Of a stretch of 64,000 bases of DNA, positions 13,102 to 23,964 are shown piece by piece. A model generated the notes under the pieces. It was not told where the DNA came from. It did not search any database and saw only the letters and a list, made by a program, of their open reading frames with translations. This stretch comes from Fusarium oxysporum f. sp. lycopersici 4287 (lineage: Eukaryota > Ascomycota > Sordariomycetes > Hypocreales > Nectriaceae). Within the stretch, counting starts at the first letter, position 1. Each line of letters begins with the position of its first letter. The DNA lies in the NCBI RefSeq assembly GCF_000149955.1, contig NC_030990.1:1656502-1720501 (forward strand). Direction: 5' to 3'. The position numbers were made by a program, and so were the translations under genes.

Positions 13102-14077
13102 ATGGTACAATACGTCTTCACACCATGGCGCGACCGTTACGAACTCTTGCTCGTTCGCGAGCAGATGTACACAGGCATCGACACCAACGCCACAGAGGCA
13201 AAGGGGCATTCCGGCCATTCTGAAGGCAGCGTAAACATACAAAACCAACAGATTTTGGACGATCAGGAAACACAGAAGAGGCAACACAAAGCGGTTGCGC
13301 GTGTGTCGATGTGGATGCAGCGAGGAAACTGTCCTCACATGGTCGAGTCAACAGCACTGTTGATGGCTGCCATGCTGAGTGATAAAGAGGCAGCCGCTGG
13401 AGAAAATGCAGCTTCGTCAGCGTATGCAATCAGAGCAGCATATTCAGCTGCCTTTAGCAGGTAAGTTCTGCCAGCCGAGACCCATTGCTGTGTGACAGAG
13501 CTGATGGAACATAAGGTTCGTTACTGGTCTTCTTGATGGCCATCAGGACAAACAACGCAAACAGAGCATGTACTCTATTGCAAAGACCATTGGATTACCC
13601 GCTACATTCGTTGAGCTTCGCCATCAGTCAACGCACGAACAGTTGCCCTCATTAGCAAAGCTGCGCACTGCAGCTAAGAAGGCCTTATTGTGGATTTGGG
13701 ATTATTACTGGAAGCAGCTGGGCGAGGACAATAGCGACGCGTGTCGCAAGGCAGTACTACGGTATCTCAGTGAGGGAGATGAATCGAAGCTGGCGGCTCT
13801 GTTTCAGGAGTTTGAGCGATGGCCTCCAGAGCGCGTTCTCAAGACAGTCCAAGAGGTCAAGGGCAGTTTGCCAGGCAACCAAGCCTTTTTGAAGTGCGCA
13901 GAATTGATGCAGAGGCTACGAGAGTCTGAGGAAGATAAGAAGTCGTCAAAATCTGGTACCGCCGATACGACCATGAAAGATACAGAGCCTGACACTGGTG
14001 AAGCTGATGAGGAAGATGACTTTGGGTGGTCACAGTTCAAAGGCACATGGAAGCCTAAACCTATTGGGATTGTTTAG
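13102..14077 (+). CDS. LAS1: Pre-rRNA processing endonuclease LAS1
   Basis: Two exons, 13102-13460 and 13516-14077, split by a 55-nt GTAAGT...AG intron; 306 residues. Las1 is the HEPN-family endoribonuclease that, with the Grc3 polynucleotide kinase, cuts ITS2 of the pre-rRNA during 60S subunit maturation in the nucleus. The sequence shows the N-terminal Las1 signature ([16 protein letters not shown] near residue 3 onward) and, after the splice junction, the family block [17 protein letters not shown]. The HEPN active-site motif RHQSTH (R155 to H160) follows, with the expected Arg, His, Thr and His. The C-terminus is short and acidic and ends in a [19 protein letters not shown] segment, typical of the family. 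It is shorter than the yeast protein (about 500 residues), as usual in filamentous fungi. GLO2 follows downstream on the same strand. Confidence 0.93.
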
Positions 14078-14460
14078 CCCGAGCATCCAATCTTTCTATC
14101 AGATACCCCTTATTGACTAGACGTATAAATCATTCTGCAGAGGCAAATATGGGTGATGTTGGAATTGGACTCGGACATGTCACGTGCAGTCGCCCGCATC
14201 GGCAAACGTCATGATACTGGAGCCATGATGCCTCGCTTGGATGACAAAGCCTCACGTCTCATTCGATCTTGTTCTGTTACAGCGCATCCGCCTTCAACTG
14301 GCCTTGACATTTACACATACCTACTTATGTATAGACTCGCTATAAGTCGGCCATTCCCCAGACAGAAAATTGGATTTCTATCTAGTGCTGTGAGTCAATT
14401 GTTCAAGTCCAAAAGGTGTGCCTAGCTGAGATGATGTAGCTCGTAGCTGCTACCCGCGCC
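14078..14460. other. LAS1-GLO2 intergenic region
   Basis: 383 bases that must hold the LAS1 3' end and the glyoxalase II promoter. A 90-codon open frame here (14153-14425) has no domain and is judged spurious. Confidence 0.6.
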
Positions 14461-15662
14461 ATGCATATTCAGTCAATTCCTATGTGTATGTCAAGTGTCC
14501 GAAGAATCCTCTTTTAAGTCGGGGAATCTGAAACTGATTTCAATAGGGGAGGGAAGCTCCAACAACTACGCTTACCTGGTAGTTGACGATAAGTCCAAGG
14601 ATGCCGTCATCGTTGATCCCGCAAACCCTCCAGAGTACATAGTAACCATCCTGAGAATATTTGAGAAGCTGCTGATGTATATTCCAGGGTTGCGCCTATT
14701 CTGAAGGATGCTATTCAGGCGGGGAAGATCAACTTGACAGCCATTGTCAACACCCATCAGTGAGTATCATTAACCGTCAATTTCTCCCGACCTAGACTGA
14801 TCTCCTTGCTGCCATTGGGATCATGCAGGAGGCAACAAGAAGCTGGTAAGACACCCCAAAATGATGTCCCATGAATACTTATCGACATCCATAAGCTTGC
14901 TGAGCTGGGCAATCCCAAGCTAGACATTATCGGCGGCAAAGACTGCGAGGGTGTTACGAAGACACCTGGTCACGGCGAGACCTTCAAGCTAGGCGACATC
15001 ACCTTCAAGGGTGTGCATACACCTTGCCACACTCAGGACAGCATCTGCTTCTTTGTGGAAGACGGAAAGGACAAAGCTGTTTTTACCGGTGATACCCTTT
15101 TCATTGGCGGTAAGCTTGAGCAAACCTCGAATGCGTACAAGGATGTTTTGGGCCTGTGCTGATAATGAACAGGATGTGGAAGATTCTTCGAGGGCAATGC
15201 GGAGGAGATGCATGAGGCTTTGAACAAGCGCCTTGCGGCGTTGCCTGATGACACTGTAGTTTATGTAAGTTTTGAGCCAACACAAAAGTCCATCGATGCT
15301 CATATTATGACAGCCGGGACATGAGTATACCAAGGCCAATGTCAAGTTTGCCGCATCTGTTTCCCAGCGTGATGCTGTACAGAAGCTGCACTCCTTCGCC
15401 GAGAACAACAAGGTCACCACTGGCAAGTTTACCATCGGAGACGAAAAGGTAACTCGAATTTATGAGTTCTCTCGATATGAAACGGCTGACTTTGCATAGG
15501 AACACAACGTCTTTATGAGGGTTGAGGTTCGCCAAAGTTCTTGAACATGTTAGGTTACCAAGCTAACAATCACAGGATCCCGAGATTCAGAAGCAGACAG
15601 GTGAGACCGAGCCTGTGGCAGTTATGGCCAAGTTACGCGAAATGAAGAACAACTTCAAGTGA
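14461..15662 (+). CDS. GLO2: Hydroxyacylglutathione hydrolase (glyoxalase II), with a GT-TG intron
   Basis: Metallo-beta-lactamase-fold enzyme that hydrolyses S-D-lactoylglutathione to lactate and glutathione in methylglyoxal detoxification. Nine exons can be read: 14461-14485, 14547-14634, 14688-14759, 14812-14845, 14896-15109, 15173-15264, 15314-15448, 15500-15526 and 15576-15662, adding to 774 nt (257 residues, the usual size). The N-terminus reads MHIQSIPMWEGSSNNYAYL. The metal-binding motif THHHWDH spans exons 3 and 4, followed by AGGNKKL, TPCHTQDS, FTGDTLFIGGCGRFFEG and PGHEYT. The C-terminus LREMKNNFK is standard for fungal GLO2. Odd point: intron 3 (14760-14811) must end in TG, not AG, to keep the active site and frame; no AG nearby does so. 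Otherwise every exon joins in frame, so the gene is either functional with a non-canonical acceptor or very recently damaged. Confidence 0.88.
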
Positions 15663-15880
15663 GTAAGTAGTGACACTTCCTCACTATCCTTTATCCTCTC
15701 ACGGCTGACTAGTCTAAAGAGAGCCGGAGTCCAAGATATAGATGTCAGGTAACAGATTAAGGGCCCAGGAGGAACCAAATACTTGGGTGAAGATGGGTTG
15801 CATAGGGCGAGCGAGTATTCTGAGTGAATAATTGACTGCATTGAAAATTAAGTACTACAAATGTATATCTCCATGGATCG
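15663..15880. other. GLO2 3' region
   Basis: Short spacer between the GLO2 stop codon and the minus-strand orphan frame. No coding signal seen. Confidence 0.5.
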
Positions 15881-16252
15881 CTAGGTGCCTGTCTTCAAAG
15901 ACTTGACATCGCTTGCTACCCGCTGGAACCACGCCGGTTTGAAGTTGTCCGACGAGGCTTGTTTTAATTTTGCTTCACTGTCCACACTTGCTCGCTGTAG
16001 TGATTTCAAAGCGGCAAGCTCTAGCATTTTTAGAAGCGAATATTGAGGAACGTCACGGTATCGAGAAGAGCTCTCGGCGTCGAAATCCGAGTATATGGTA
16101 GCGGCGTAGCAGGCATAAGTAAACAAACCGTAGAGTACTTCGCGATGAATATTCTCCAAAAGAGCGCGAGTGCATTGTGAAATCAGTCCAGAGAGACTGT
16201 AGAAATGTTGAGATGAGGTGTTAAAGGGAAGTGGTTTGGGTCTCTGAAGAAA
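15881..16252 (-). pseudogene. Orphan coding fragment, C-terminal exon without a start
   Basis: A minus-strand frame stays open from just after a TAA near 16252 to TAG at 15881-15883. It contains no in-frame ATG until the last ~48 codons. The encoded segment looks protein-like (RALLENIHREVLYGLFTYA, then QYSLLKMLELAALKSLQRA, then KPAWFQRVASDVKSLK): amphipathic helices with sensible composition rather than random. Possible 3' splice sites (TTCAG near 16240, CTACAG near 16200) precede it. However, an upstream exon would have to lie in the promoter of the EF-hand gene, which starts at 16430 on the other strand. It may be the last exon of a decayed gene, or a small gene with an unseen start. Family not recognised. 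Confidence 0.3.
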
Positions 16253-16429
16253 AATTTATTAAAACTCATTGCTAGAAGGGCCCGTACAGTCTGAATTGAG
16301 TTTACAGACGGTGTTGGTGCACTGTCCTTCGCGGACGCCAAATCCACTATCGTCACCACAACTATCAATCGTGACATCAATCATCGCGACTGCGTGCAAG
16401 TGCTTTCTGTTCTTTCTTCGCAAGCGCAA

Positions 16430-17114
16430 ATGGTAATGCATACTCTGATCGTATATCAGTAAAGACATGGTCTAACAGAATTTCTCAGCCTCCAAAGCGC
16501 AAGGCTCCCGCGACCAGCGCAACCGCCGCGCCCAAGGCGCGACAATCCAAACTTGCAAAGGAGCATAACGTTACTGCGCAAGAAGAGGGCGAGATCCGCG
16601 AGGCGTTCAGTCTCTTTGCGGAGCCAATGGATGGTGAGAAGCATGGAGTCTTGCCTATTGACGATGTCAAGTCTGCGCTCATGTAAGTATCCATGTGAGG
16701 ACGCTTCTGAGTTCTTGGCTGACATATGCTTGTTTAATTAGAGCCCTCGGTGTTCCGCCCTCTTCCCACGCAGAGCTCAAAGAATTTATATCAATCCTGG
16801 ACCCAGAAAACGACGGTTACGCGACATTTGAACCTTTCTTCGCAATCTGCGCCCTCAAATTCCATACAAGAGAGCACGACTCGGACGCCCATCGTGCAGA
16901 AGTCGAGGAAGCTTTTCGACTATTCACAAACGGTCAGGATGGACCCATTACCCTTGCACACCTGCGACGTGTTGCTGCTGTGCTCAAAGAGGATGTCGAT
17001 GAGGAGCTACTCAAGGATATGATTCTCGAGGCGAACGGCGGCGTAGGTGTTGCTAGGGGAGTGGGCGTTGAGGAGTTTGATGGAGTCATGAAGAGTGCTG
17101 GTGTCTGGAGGTGA
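16430..17114 (+). CDS. EF-hand (calmodulin/centrin-like) protein
   Basis: Three exons: 16430-16432 (the ATG alone), 16489-16682 and 16742-17114; 189 residues. The first intron directly follows the start codon (ATG|GTAATG) and ends TCTCAG; the second is GTAAGT...TTAG. The N-terminus is basic (PPKRKAPA, KARQSKLAK), a possible nuclear signal. It is followed by two EF-hand pairs: EIREAFSLF, then a loop around DPENDGYATFEPF, then EVEEAFRLF with a GQDGPITLAHLRR loop. The pattern is that of the calmodulin superfamily, but the Ca-binding loops are degenerate (for example Pro where the last-position Glu is expected), so calcium binding is doubtful. It could be a myosin light-chain- or centrin-like adaptor; the exact subfamily is not clear. 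It converges on the eIF4E gene. Confidence 0.82.
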
Positions 17115-17699
17115 TTCTTCAGCTTCCAGGAGGCGCCACCATGTTACGATTTACGAATAAACGAAACTTCCCTTATACGGCTTGGGGCAGTTGATACCAT
17201 GAGATGAAGCGGAATCGACCCAAGAGTTGCAATGTTGCATTGGGAGAGAGGTAAGAAACCCAAGATGAGGGACAAGACGCTGACTGCTAATCATGCATTG
17301 TCGTTTGCAGACCAACGTACATGATAATTATTATAGTATAGTGCGCGTTACTGAGTTGAGGCTTGTTTGGAGGGACCTTGATGAGTTCAAAAACGGAGGC
17401 ATCAGCCATTCAGTGTCTATATCAGGAGTCAAGGAGCAGCTCTACGCATTCACTGTTTCCAAATCTAATTAAACAATCTTAAAAGCGCTAGGTTCCTCAG
17501 GATCAACGGTCCTGGCCAATACATATGTATAATAACACCTAATTCTGAAACGCCTTATCAGATGCATGCATGCCCCGTAGGTGACAGCGACGGGACGGGA
17601 TATGTGAGCTAACAAGCACACACTATGTCAACCCAACTACCTGAAATGAACCTGAACTATATAGCAGCGCAAAACCAAATGTCGTAACTTTCGTGAAAA
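17115..17699. other. Shared 3' region of EF-hand and eIF4E genes
   Basis: 585 bases between two convergent genes. No coding signal seen; it holds both 3' untranslated regions. Confidence 0.6.
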
Positions 17700-18522
17700 T
17701 CATTGCGGAGACTCGACCGTCACCGCTGGCTTAGCGTCACCACCCTTGGCCGCGGCGGCGAGCTTCTCCTCTTCCTGTCGGCGGGAATCGAGCACGACCT
17801 TGAGCTCCGGGGGAGGGTTGAAGCCAGCGTGGTCTGAGTGACGTTTGTAGTAGTATGCGTCAGGCTTGGGGTGCATCTCGGGAGGGAGCTCTTCCATGAT
17901 GCACTTGACGATGTTGTCGATTGAGTTCTTCTTGGAGGCGTCGCGGTGCCATACGGTGATGAGGTGGGAGTTGAAGCGGACGGAGAGACCAACACCACAA
18001 AGCTGGTCGTCTATAGCAGAAGTTAGCACAAGTATGTCCATTGTGGTCAGAGTTCATACCGTCGTCGAGAACACTTTGGAGTTTCTCGCCAATAGCAAGG
18101 AGCTGAACACGAGTCCACACATCAGGACCTATGCTCTTAGGGAAGCGGAATGTCCAACTTCCACCAAGAATGTTGCGTCGATCCTCCCAGACAGGGCGGA
18201 AGCCTGACTTGAAAAGATACAAAGACTCTCGAACACCAATATTTCCGACAGGAGTATTATTGGCATATCGCCAAAAGTCCTGCACCGACTCGATCTGGGT
18301 ACCCAGCTGCTCCAGCCCTGAGTGATACTGATCACCGCTTTCCCCTTCCTTGGCCTGTCGGTCGAAGTAGACGTTCCAATAATGCTGAGTGGGTAGTGCT
18401 CGCATCGTCTTTAGGAAGTTTCGCTTGGCATCGTCGCGCTGTTCGGCGGGAGAGCTGGGATCGTTCTCCTGAGATTGCGAGTCTGCGGAGCCGCGCGTGA
18501 AGAGAGGGAGACGGGAAGACAT
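17700..18522 (-). CDS. Eukaryotic translation initiation factor 4E-like cap-binding protein
   Basis: Two exons on the minus strand, 18522-18060 and 18010-17700, with a 49-nt GTATGA...ATAG intron; 257 residues. eIF4E proteins bind the m7G cap of mRNA through stacked tryptophans and recruit eIF4G or repressors. The fold signatures are visible: HYWNVYFDR, VQDFWRYANNTP, LYLFKSGFRPVWED followed by GGSWTFRFPK, then DVWTRVQLLAIGE and, in exon 2, CGVGLSVRFNSHLITVWHRDA. The first canonical Trp region reads HYWNVYF rather than the class I HPLxxxWTLWY. With the WED and GGSW blocks this fits the class II (4EHP-like) type found as a second eIF4E in filamentous ascomycetes. The C-terminal tail (EEEKLAAAAKGG) is a disordered extension. 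Class assignment is inference; family assignment is firm. Confidence 0.9.
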
Positions 18523-20635
18523 ATTGGTAAGATGCGGGATGAAGAAGGAGGGAAAACGAATGTAAGAATGCTGAGTATGGAGGTGAGGAAAGCCAAAGGT
18601 CGGAGATGAGCACGGAGACTGAAGTTGAAACTACAGTTCAGAGGCAACCCTGTCACGTAGGTAGGTAGCTTAGCTGGTGAGGGGCACGTCAGACAGAAAG
18701 AGGAATGGACAGCTTAGTCCAGGTTAACTATTAACAGCCCCTATTTCGTCGTTTAGTCCTTAATAACAAGCGAATAAGGACAGGCATGTAAGGAGAAGGC
18801 CAGTATGTAGTAGTCAAATAAGGAGACGTGTATACGCACTTTCGAAAGTTTAGGTCAAGTATTTTGTTGTTACTGTAGATGCCCAAATGCCGAGCTATGG
18901 TGGGGATATGCCTAGTAGGATGGAGTTGCAGAAGCTACAGTAACCAGGTAGGTCGGTATGCCTCAAGGTGTCCGAAGACTTCTATAAGACTCTGAATAGG
19001 GGGTGAAGACAAACAACTGAAATAGTCTACTAGGGTGACCCTTAAATATACTAAGTATACATATTGGTATTTTTATTATCCAAGATAAATGTCAAGTTTT
19101 CTGCGATAAGGGCATAGCAGAAATAGTTGGCATGGCATGATACGACATGACTGCGGGGTCCTCGAGACGGCGAATGAGCTACTACAGGCTTTGCAATCCC
19201 TATTGATTGGTGACGAAACATCGTCAGTTGCTCATTTATTGACCTCTGTTACTGCGTTCAAGGCATGTTGTATTTTCTCAGCTGACATTTTGACGAATCA
19301 TCGTGACAGTTTCAGATATCCCTGATAAGACTGAAACTGAAGTTTATGAACCGACTCAGCCAATCAGGTCAAGCACCTTGCTTAGTGAAACTACCTACTT
19401 TGACAACGATCATATCGACAGTTCATCCTGTAGCGTTAACTGACGGATCGGAAAAGGGTTTTTAAGCCTCCCAATTCGGAGGACTCGCAGGAGATAGAGT
19501 TACTCACGCGTGTATAAAACAACAAGCTTAGAAAACAAAAAAAACCCCTGCTAACCAGCGTACTTATGTAGTTGCCTAACGTTGATGTCGCTATCATTAG
19601 TTGATCTTGGCCAAATCCCCATCTGTGTCAGAATGAAGACAATGTTTTGTAATATTGTGAACTCTTACATATGGTGACAAGGATACAAGAGAGATGACTT
19701 TTGCTGTTTGGCTTCGGAGGATGGGTAAGGAGAAAGACATCGGCCCCTACTCTTGTTTTAAGACATGATAGTAAAGTGTAAAGACCATATATTTCACCAA
19801 GAGCTTGTCAGTAAACTTACAGTGCTTCTAACTACCTACCTACCTACCTAATGACTATTCTCTGGTAGACTTATGTGGATATTGTGTTTCTCAGTAGTTA
19901 TGGTACCACTTGATTGTCAGTTTGGAATGTTACAGATTTTGAGACGGCGTAGCAGGCTATAGGAACTTGTAGTTATGAAGCTTTATTATCGAGTAAAGCT
20001 TCTCTCGCTGCCACATAGTACTTCAGGTACCTGGTTAAAATTCCCTGACTGTAAAGAGCAACTGACTGTGACGGTGGTGTGCTATTACACAGAAAGTCCA
20101 ACGGTTCGTGAACCTTGCTTGGTTCCTGTCTTGAATCTCCCACTTTCTTTCTTTCTTTCTTCATTACTTTGTCACAATTTCGCTATTGAATAGTCCCAAA
20201 ACAGCTTTTTTCTCATACAACCAAGGTAGTCAGTCTAAGCACCTACAAAGCCTGCACTCAACTGACCTAGCTGTTATAGTCATTTTTTTAAGAAAGGGGT
20301 CTTGAGTTTCCTTATCTCCTGTAGACCCTATCCCTAGCCGTCTACAGGGGCCATGGTGGTTGTGGTATACATACACGCATAAACAAATAGGTTACCATCA
20401 ACTCTATGGTCCATTTTATCATACCATTGACCCTGATGGACTCGTGTGTGATAGAATTCTTCATATTTAAATCATTTGTAATGTAACGTAACGTAGCCTA
20501 TTGTCCAGCAAACTCAAAGAGACATCCAGTGAATCTAATCCGACCCAGTCATTCAAACAACGCTTCCAAAACACCATGCTCCATTCATGCTAGCAAATCT
20601 TCCTTCAACCACTTCTGCTTCGTTGGTCATTCCTT
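18523..20635. other. Intergenic spacer with simple repeats
   Basis: About 2.1 kb between the eIF4E start and the kinesin stop. No supportable gene. It contains a CTAC/TACC tetranucleotide run (19832-19850) and a CTTT run (about 20140-20162). Short frames here lack domains. Confidence 0.6.
19832..19850. repeat. Tetranucleotide tandem repeat (CTAC)n
   Basis: Four to five tandem CTAC units. TAGGTA/TACCTA words recur in several intergenic regions of this window (for example 18658-18668, 22910-22920, 42600-42645) and are common in fungal intergenic DNA. Confidence 0.8.
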
Positions 20636-22361
20636 TCAGAGGGTTTCCTTTGCGCCCAGTGGCATTCTCGCGCTGTTCTCATTCTTAAACCTCGTCAAGT
20701 CCCCTTGCATCAACTTCCTCAAGTTACCCATATCCTGGAGGTATTGCTGCATTTCTTCTTGCAGCTCATCCTCACCATATGCTGTGCTCTCCGAATCGTA
20801 CTGATCGTCATCGTACTCACTATATTCGGAGGCATTTTCCTTGTCCTGCTCGTCGACTTCTCGCTCTGGCTTCACGACAACAGGAGGAATAGGGTTCTTG
20901 AGGCTTTCGATAGCGAGCTTCAGGTGCAGTTTCAAGGCCTCATTCTCCGTCTGAAGCTTCTTGATCTTGCTCTCAGCTACCATGCTGCGCTCCTCCATCA
21001 TGCGCTGCATAGAGTTGACATGAGTCTGGTACTCCTCCAGTTTGTCCTCAGCTTCCTTGGCGTTCTTCTCACGCTGTCTCGAGTCTGATACGGAAAGCTG
21101 CAGAATACGAATTTCCTCCGCCATGGCAGCAATCTGTGCGTCTCGCTCGGCTGTTGATATGTGGTCCTGGTTGACAACAGCTCTAGTTCGGATTCGTTTG
21201 GCTTGGTCGGCATATCGCAGTGTGGAAAGGGTTTCATCGTAATCTGAGGGTGCGATGCAAGCAATCATGGCCGTCTTGCTGTTTCCTCCCAGTGAGTCTT
21301 TGAGAAGCCAGGTGAGGATTGAGTCTCGGTATGGGACAACCTCTTTTCGCTTTCCACCTCTTCCGGCCTTGGGGTCCGCTAGAGCAGCAATTACACGTCC
21401 CAGCGTGGTCAGTGATTTGTTGATGTTGCTACCTTCACGTAATCGCGCACCAGTAGCCTCGGTGGCCTTCGCTCTCTCGCTACCAGCCAGATCCACCAGT
21501 CGAATGCGAGAGCTTCGCTCTGTCGTCTCGTCGGTTTCCATATCGTGGTGAATTTGTTTCAGCATGATTGTGAAAACGGCGTGACTTCGACTACTTGTAT
21601 CGTTCATCTTTGTGCTCGCTACCGTACGAGATGTATCGCCCAATTTCATGTAGCGCAGAATCTCATTGATGTTTCGCACGGGCACCTCGGTAAGATCCTT
21701 GACGTATGGACCTTCAGTGGGAGATTCGCGAATCTTGAGATAATTGGGCGCCTTGTGCGTTTGAGGAGGAACGAGGAGGTCACGGACGTGCTCATTGTAG
21801 ACTTCAAAGTATGAGACGCGAACATTATAGGCGACGTTTGAGTTCTCGCAGTGAGCGGCGTCGATACGCTCAAAGAGATCCTCGCAAGTCCGAGGAATCA
21901 GGCCAGGCTGGTCTGGAGTGCCCATCATGGTGTAACTCTTTCCAGATCCAGTCTGTCCGTAGGCAAAGATACACGTGTGGTAGCCTTCGAAGTTGTGATC
22001 GAGAAAGTCCTCGCCAAGGCTGTTGTAAACGTCTTCCTGAGTGGCGTAGTGCTTGTCGTTAGTGTCATGACTCCAGAAGGAGTTATCGAAAGTAAATTTC
22101 TTCTCCTCGATGACCTTCTTGGCCTTTAGCTTTGCAGCCTCTGGGTCGGGATCATCGGGTGCGGAGAGTGTTGTGAGTTGAGTGATGGGGTCCATTTGGA
22201 TCAGACATTTTGCCTGGCGTTCAAGTTCTGCAGACTAGTCAGATACATAGGCTCTATGAAAAAAGAAGACCGTGTGCTTATGTGTGTTCACCTCTCTTGA
22301 GAAATGCTCTCACTCGGACTACGACCTTGACATTTCCTCCCCCCTCCATTCTGGCGGGCAT
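20636..22361 (-). CDS. Short kinesin-3 family motor (Unc104/NcKin3-like)
   Basis: Two exons on the minus strand: 22361-22292 and 22227-20636, with a 64-nt GTGAAC...TGCAG intron; 553 residues from the chosen ATG. The chosen start gives MPARMEGGGNVKVVVRVRAF, right at the motor domain as in other kinesins. In-frame ATGs upstream to 22595 could add a Ser-rich leader. Motor signatures: P-loop GQTGSGKS (about residues 114-121), SSRSHAVF (switch I), VDLAGSE (switch II) and NKSLTTLGRVIAALA. Family-specific features are the kinesin-3 cover and neck regions and a coiled coil (EDKLEEYQTHVNSMQ onward). The protein ends about 120 residues later with an acidic stretch and has no FHA, PH or long tail. This matches the truncated fungal kinesin-3 group typified by Neurospora NcKin3 (organelle/mitochondrial transport), an assignment from general knowledge of that family. 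Confidence 0.9.
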
Positions 22362-23123
22362 GGATAAAGCCGCATCTCGAGATCTGAGCGATGGCGTTGA
22401 AGCTGAAGAGTGAACCCTGCCCTCATAAAAAGATGCCGAGGGCGATGAAGGAGAAGGCATCAATCTCGAGTCCAGAGCCATCGTCATAAGAATGCTGTTG
22501 ACGTTGTCGATGCTGTCGTGAAGTCGATGTCGAAGAATAACCCACATCTCACCGTCTTCCCTTGTAGGTATTTTTTGTTTACCAGCGTCATTCACGTTGC
22601 TAGGGGCAGTTGCAGGGGGCCCTTGTCTGCGTAGTACAGGTCTTGACTGGTTTAACAGAAGGGAGCTTGGGCCAAGCGGCCCATCAAGACTCGGCAGCTC
22701 TAGTCTGAATCAAGTCTAGACTTTTCGTCAATGTCTGAAAGAAATACCACTCTTTCTGTCTGCTGTTCTTTACTCGAGTTATTCTGTCGTACTTGATAAC
22801 CCAATTCTTTGACGCGCGGGGACCAAGTGACGCGAATTAAACTCCAGCCACCCTTGATCAATTTTACTGCTAATTAGGGCGCTGCACCTTAGCTGAGCTT
22901 AGCTCGCCTATACCTAGGTACAGATACCTTTGCAGACGAAACGCGACGTCCAACATTCGTCTACCCTCTCTTCTTCTACATCCCACAACAATCTTTTGTC
23001 GCGTTTTCAACTACAACAATCCGACCGAATAAATTAGCATCGTGCTTTACTGTGCGATTTTCCGGGAAATTTTATCACGTTCTTGCCCACCTCAATTTTT
23101 CGCCATTTTCTCTCTGTCGCACC
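22362..23123. other. Divergent promoter region, kinesin / AT-hook protein
   Basis: 762 bases between divergently transcribed genes. The side next to the AT-hook gene has a C/T-rich leader (22960-23123) typical of fungal promoters. The kinesin side may hold an N-terminal extension of the kinesin reading frame. Confidence 0.6.
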
Positions 23124-23707
23124 ATGGCGCGTACCAAGGAAGATGTCGCATCCAAGGGCGATGCCTCGCCTCGCATCCCCAAATCCTCTGCCGGAGTGAC
23201 CAAGAATACTGCTGAAGCTCCCGTCAAGCGCGGTCGTGGACGACCTCCCAAGGGTGCTGCGCCCATGCCCAAGAAGGTCTATGTTCCAACAGGACGCCCC
23301 CGCGGCCGACCCCCAGGTTCTGGCAAGAAGACCACCGCTGGACCCAAGAAGGTCGCTGCAGTAAATGACGATGGTACGCCAAAGCGGGGACGTGGTCGAC
23401 CTCGTCGAGCTGCCAGCGGAACAGAGTCTGCTGCTACAACACCCAAGGATGGCAAGAAGCGTGGCAGAAAGCCAAAGGCTGCCGATGTATCAGAGGATGA
23501 AGAGACCAAGCACGATGAGCCTGGTAAGGAATTTCTACAAAGCGCTAAATGATTCTGTGCTAACATCTCTCAGCCGACGAGGATGATGTCGCCAATGAGT
23601 CGCCCGCTAGGGACGAGGTAGAATCCCATTCTCATACCCTTCAGCCTAGAACACTATTTACTGACTTGTTCCAGGCACATGACGAGGATGGCGAAGCTTC
23701 CGAGTAG
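23124..23707 (+). CDS. AT-hook (HMGA-like) chromatin protein
   Basis: Three exons: 23124-23523, 23574-23617 and 23675-23707; 158 residues. Four AT-hook-type motifs bind the minor groove of AT-rich DNA: KRGRGRPPK (35-43), GRPRGRPP (57-64), KRGRGRPRR (87-95) and the weaker KKRGRKPK (111-118). The rest is Lys/Pro/Ala-rich and disordered, and the C-terminus is acidic (DEDDVANES, HDEDGEASE), as in HMGA proteins. The two small 3' exons encode only the acidic tail. The stop TAG is at 23705-23707. The role is presumably architectural in chromatin. It converges with the aprataxin gene 258 bases downstream. Confidence 0.85.
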
Positions 23708-23964
23708 GATTTCAATTATGGCCAATATAGAAATCCTAACATGAATAATCAGCGTCGGCGGAATTTTCCTAGTTTCACAATAGGGTCTGAGTTTGGTTCA
23801 TTTGCTTTCAGGTGCTTGGGGACACGAGGGGTGAGGGTCAGGAAGAATTCATGGAACGGTTATACTGGGATTGTGCTCTTCAGGAGTTGTACAAATATCA
23901 TGCTAATTTACAGACGGGTAAAGCAGGCCCTTTTATCCCACCCATCCCATCCCACTTCTCCTAT

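Noticed and set aside
12721..13338. 205-codon minus-strand frame with hydrophobic runs
   Set aside because: Runs antisense through the A-rich LAS1 leader (giving poly-Phe) and exon 1. No homology recognised.
14153..14425. 90-codon plus-strand frame between LAS1 and GLO2
   Set aside because: Occupies the only space available for a terminator and promoter. No domain.
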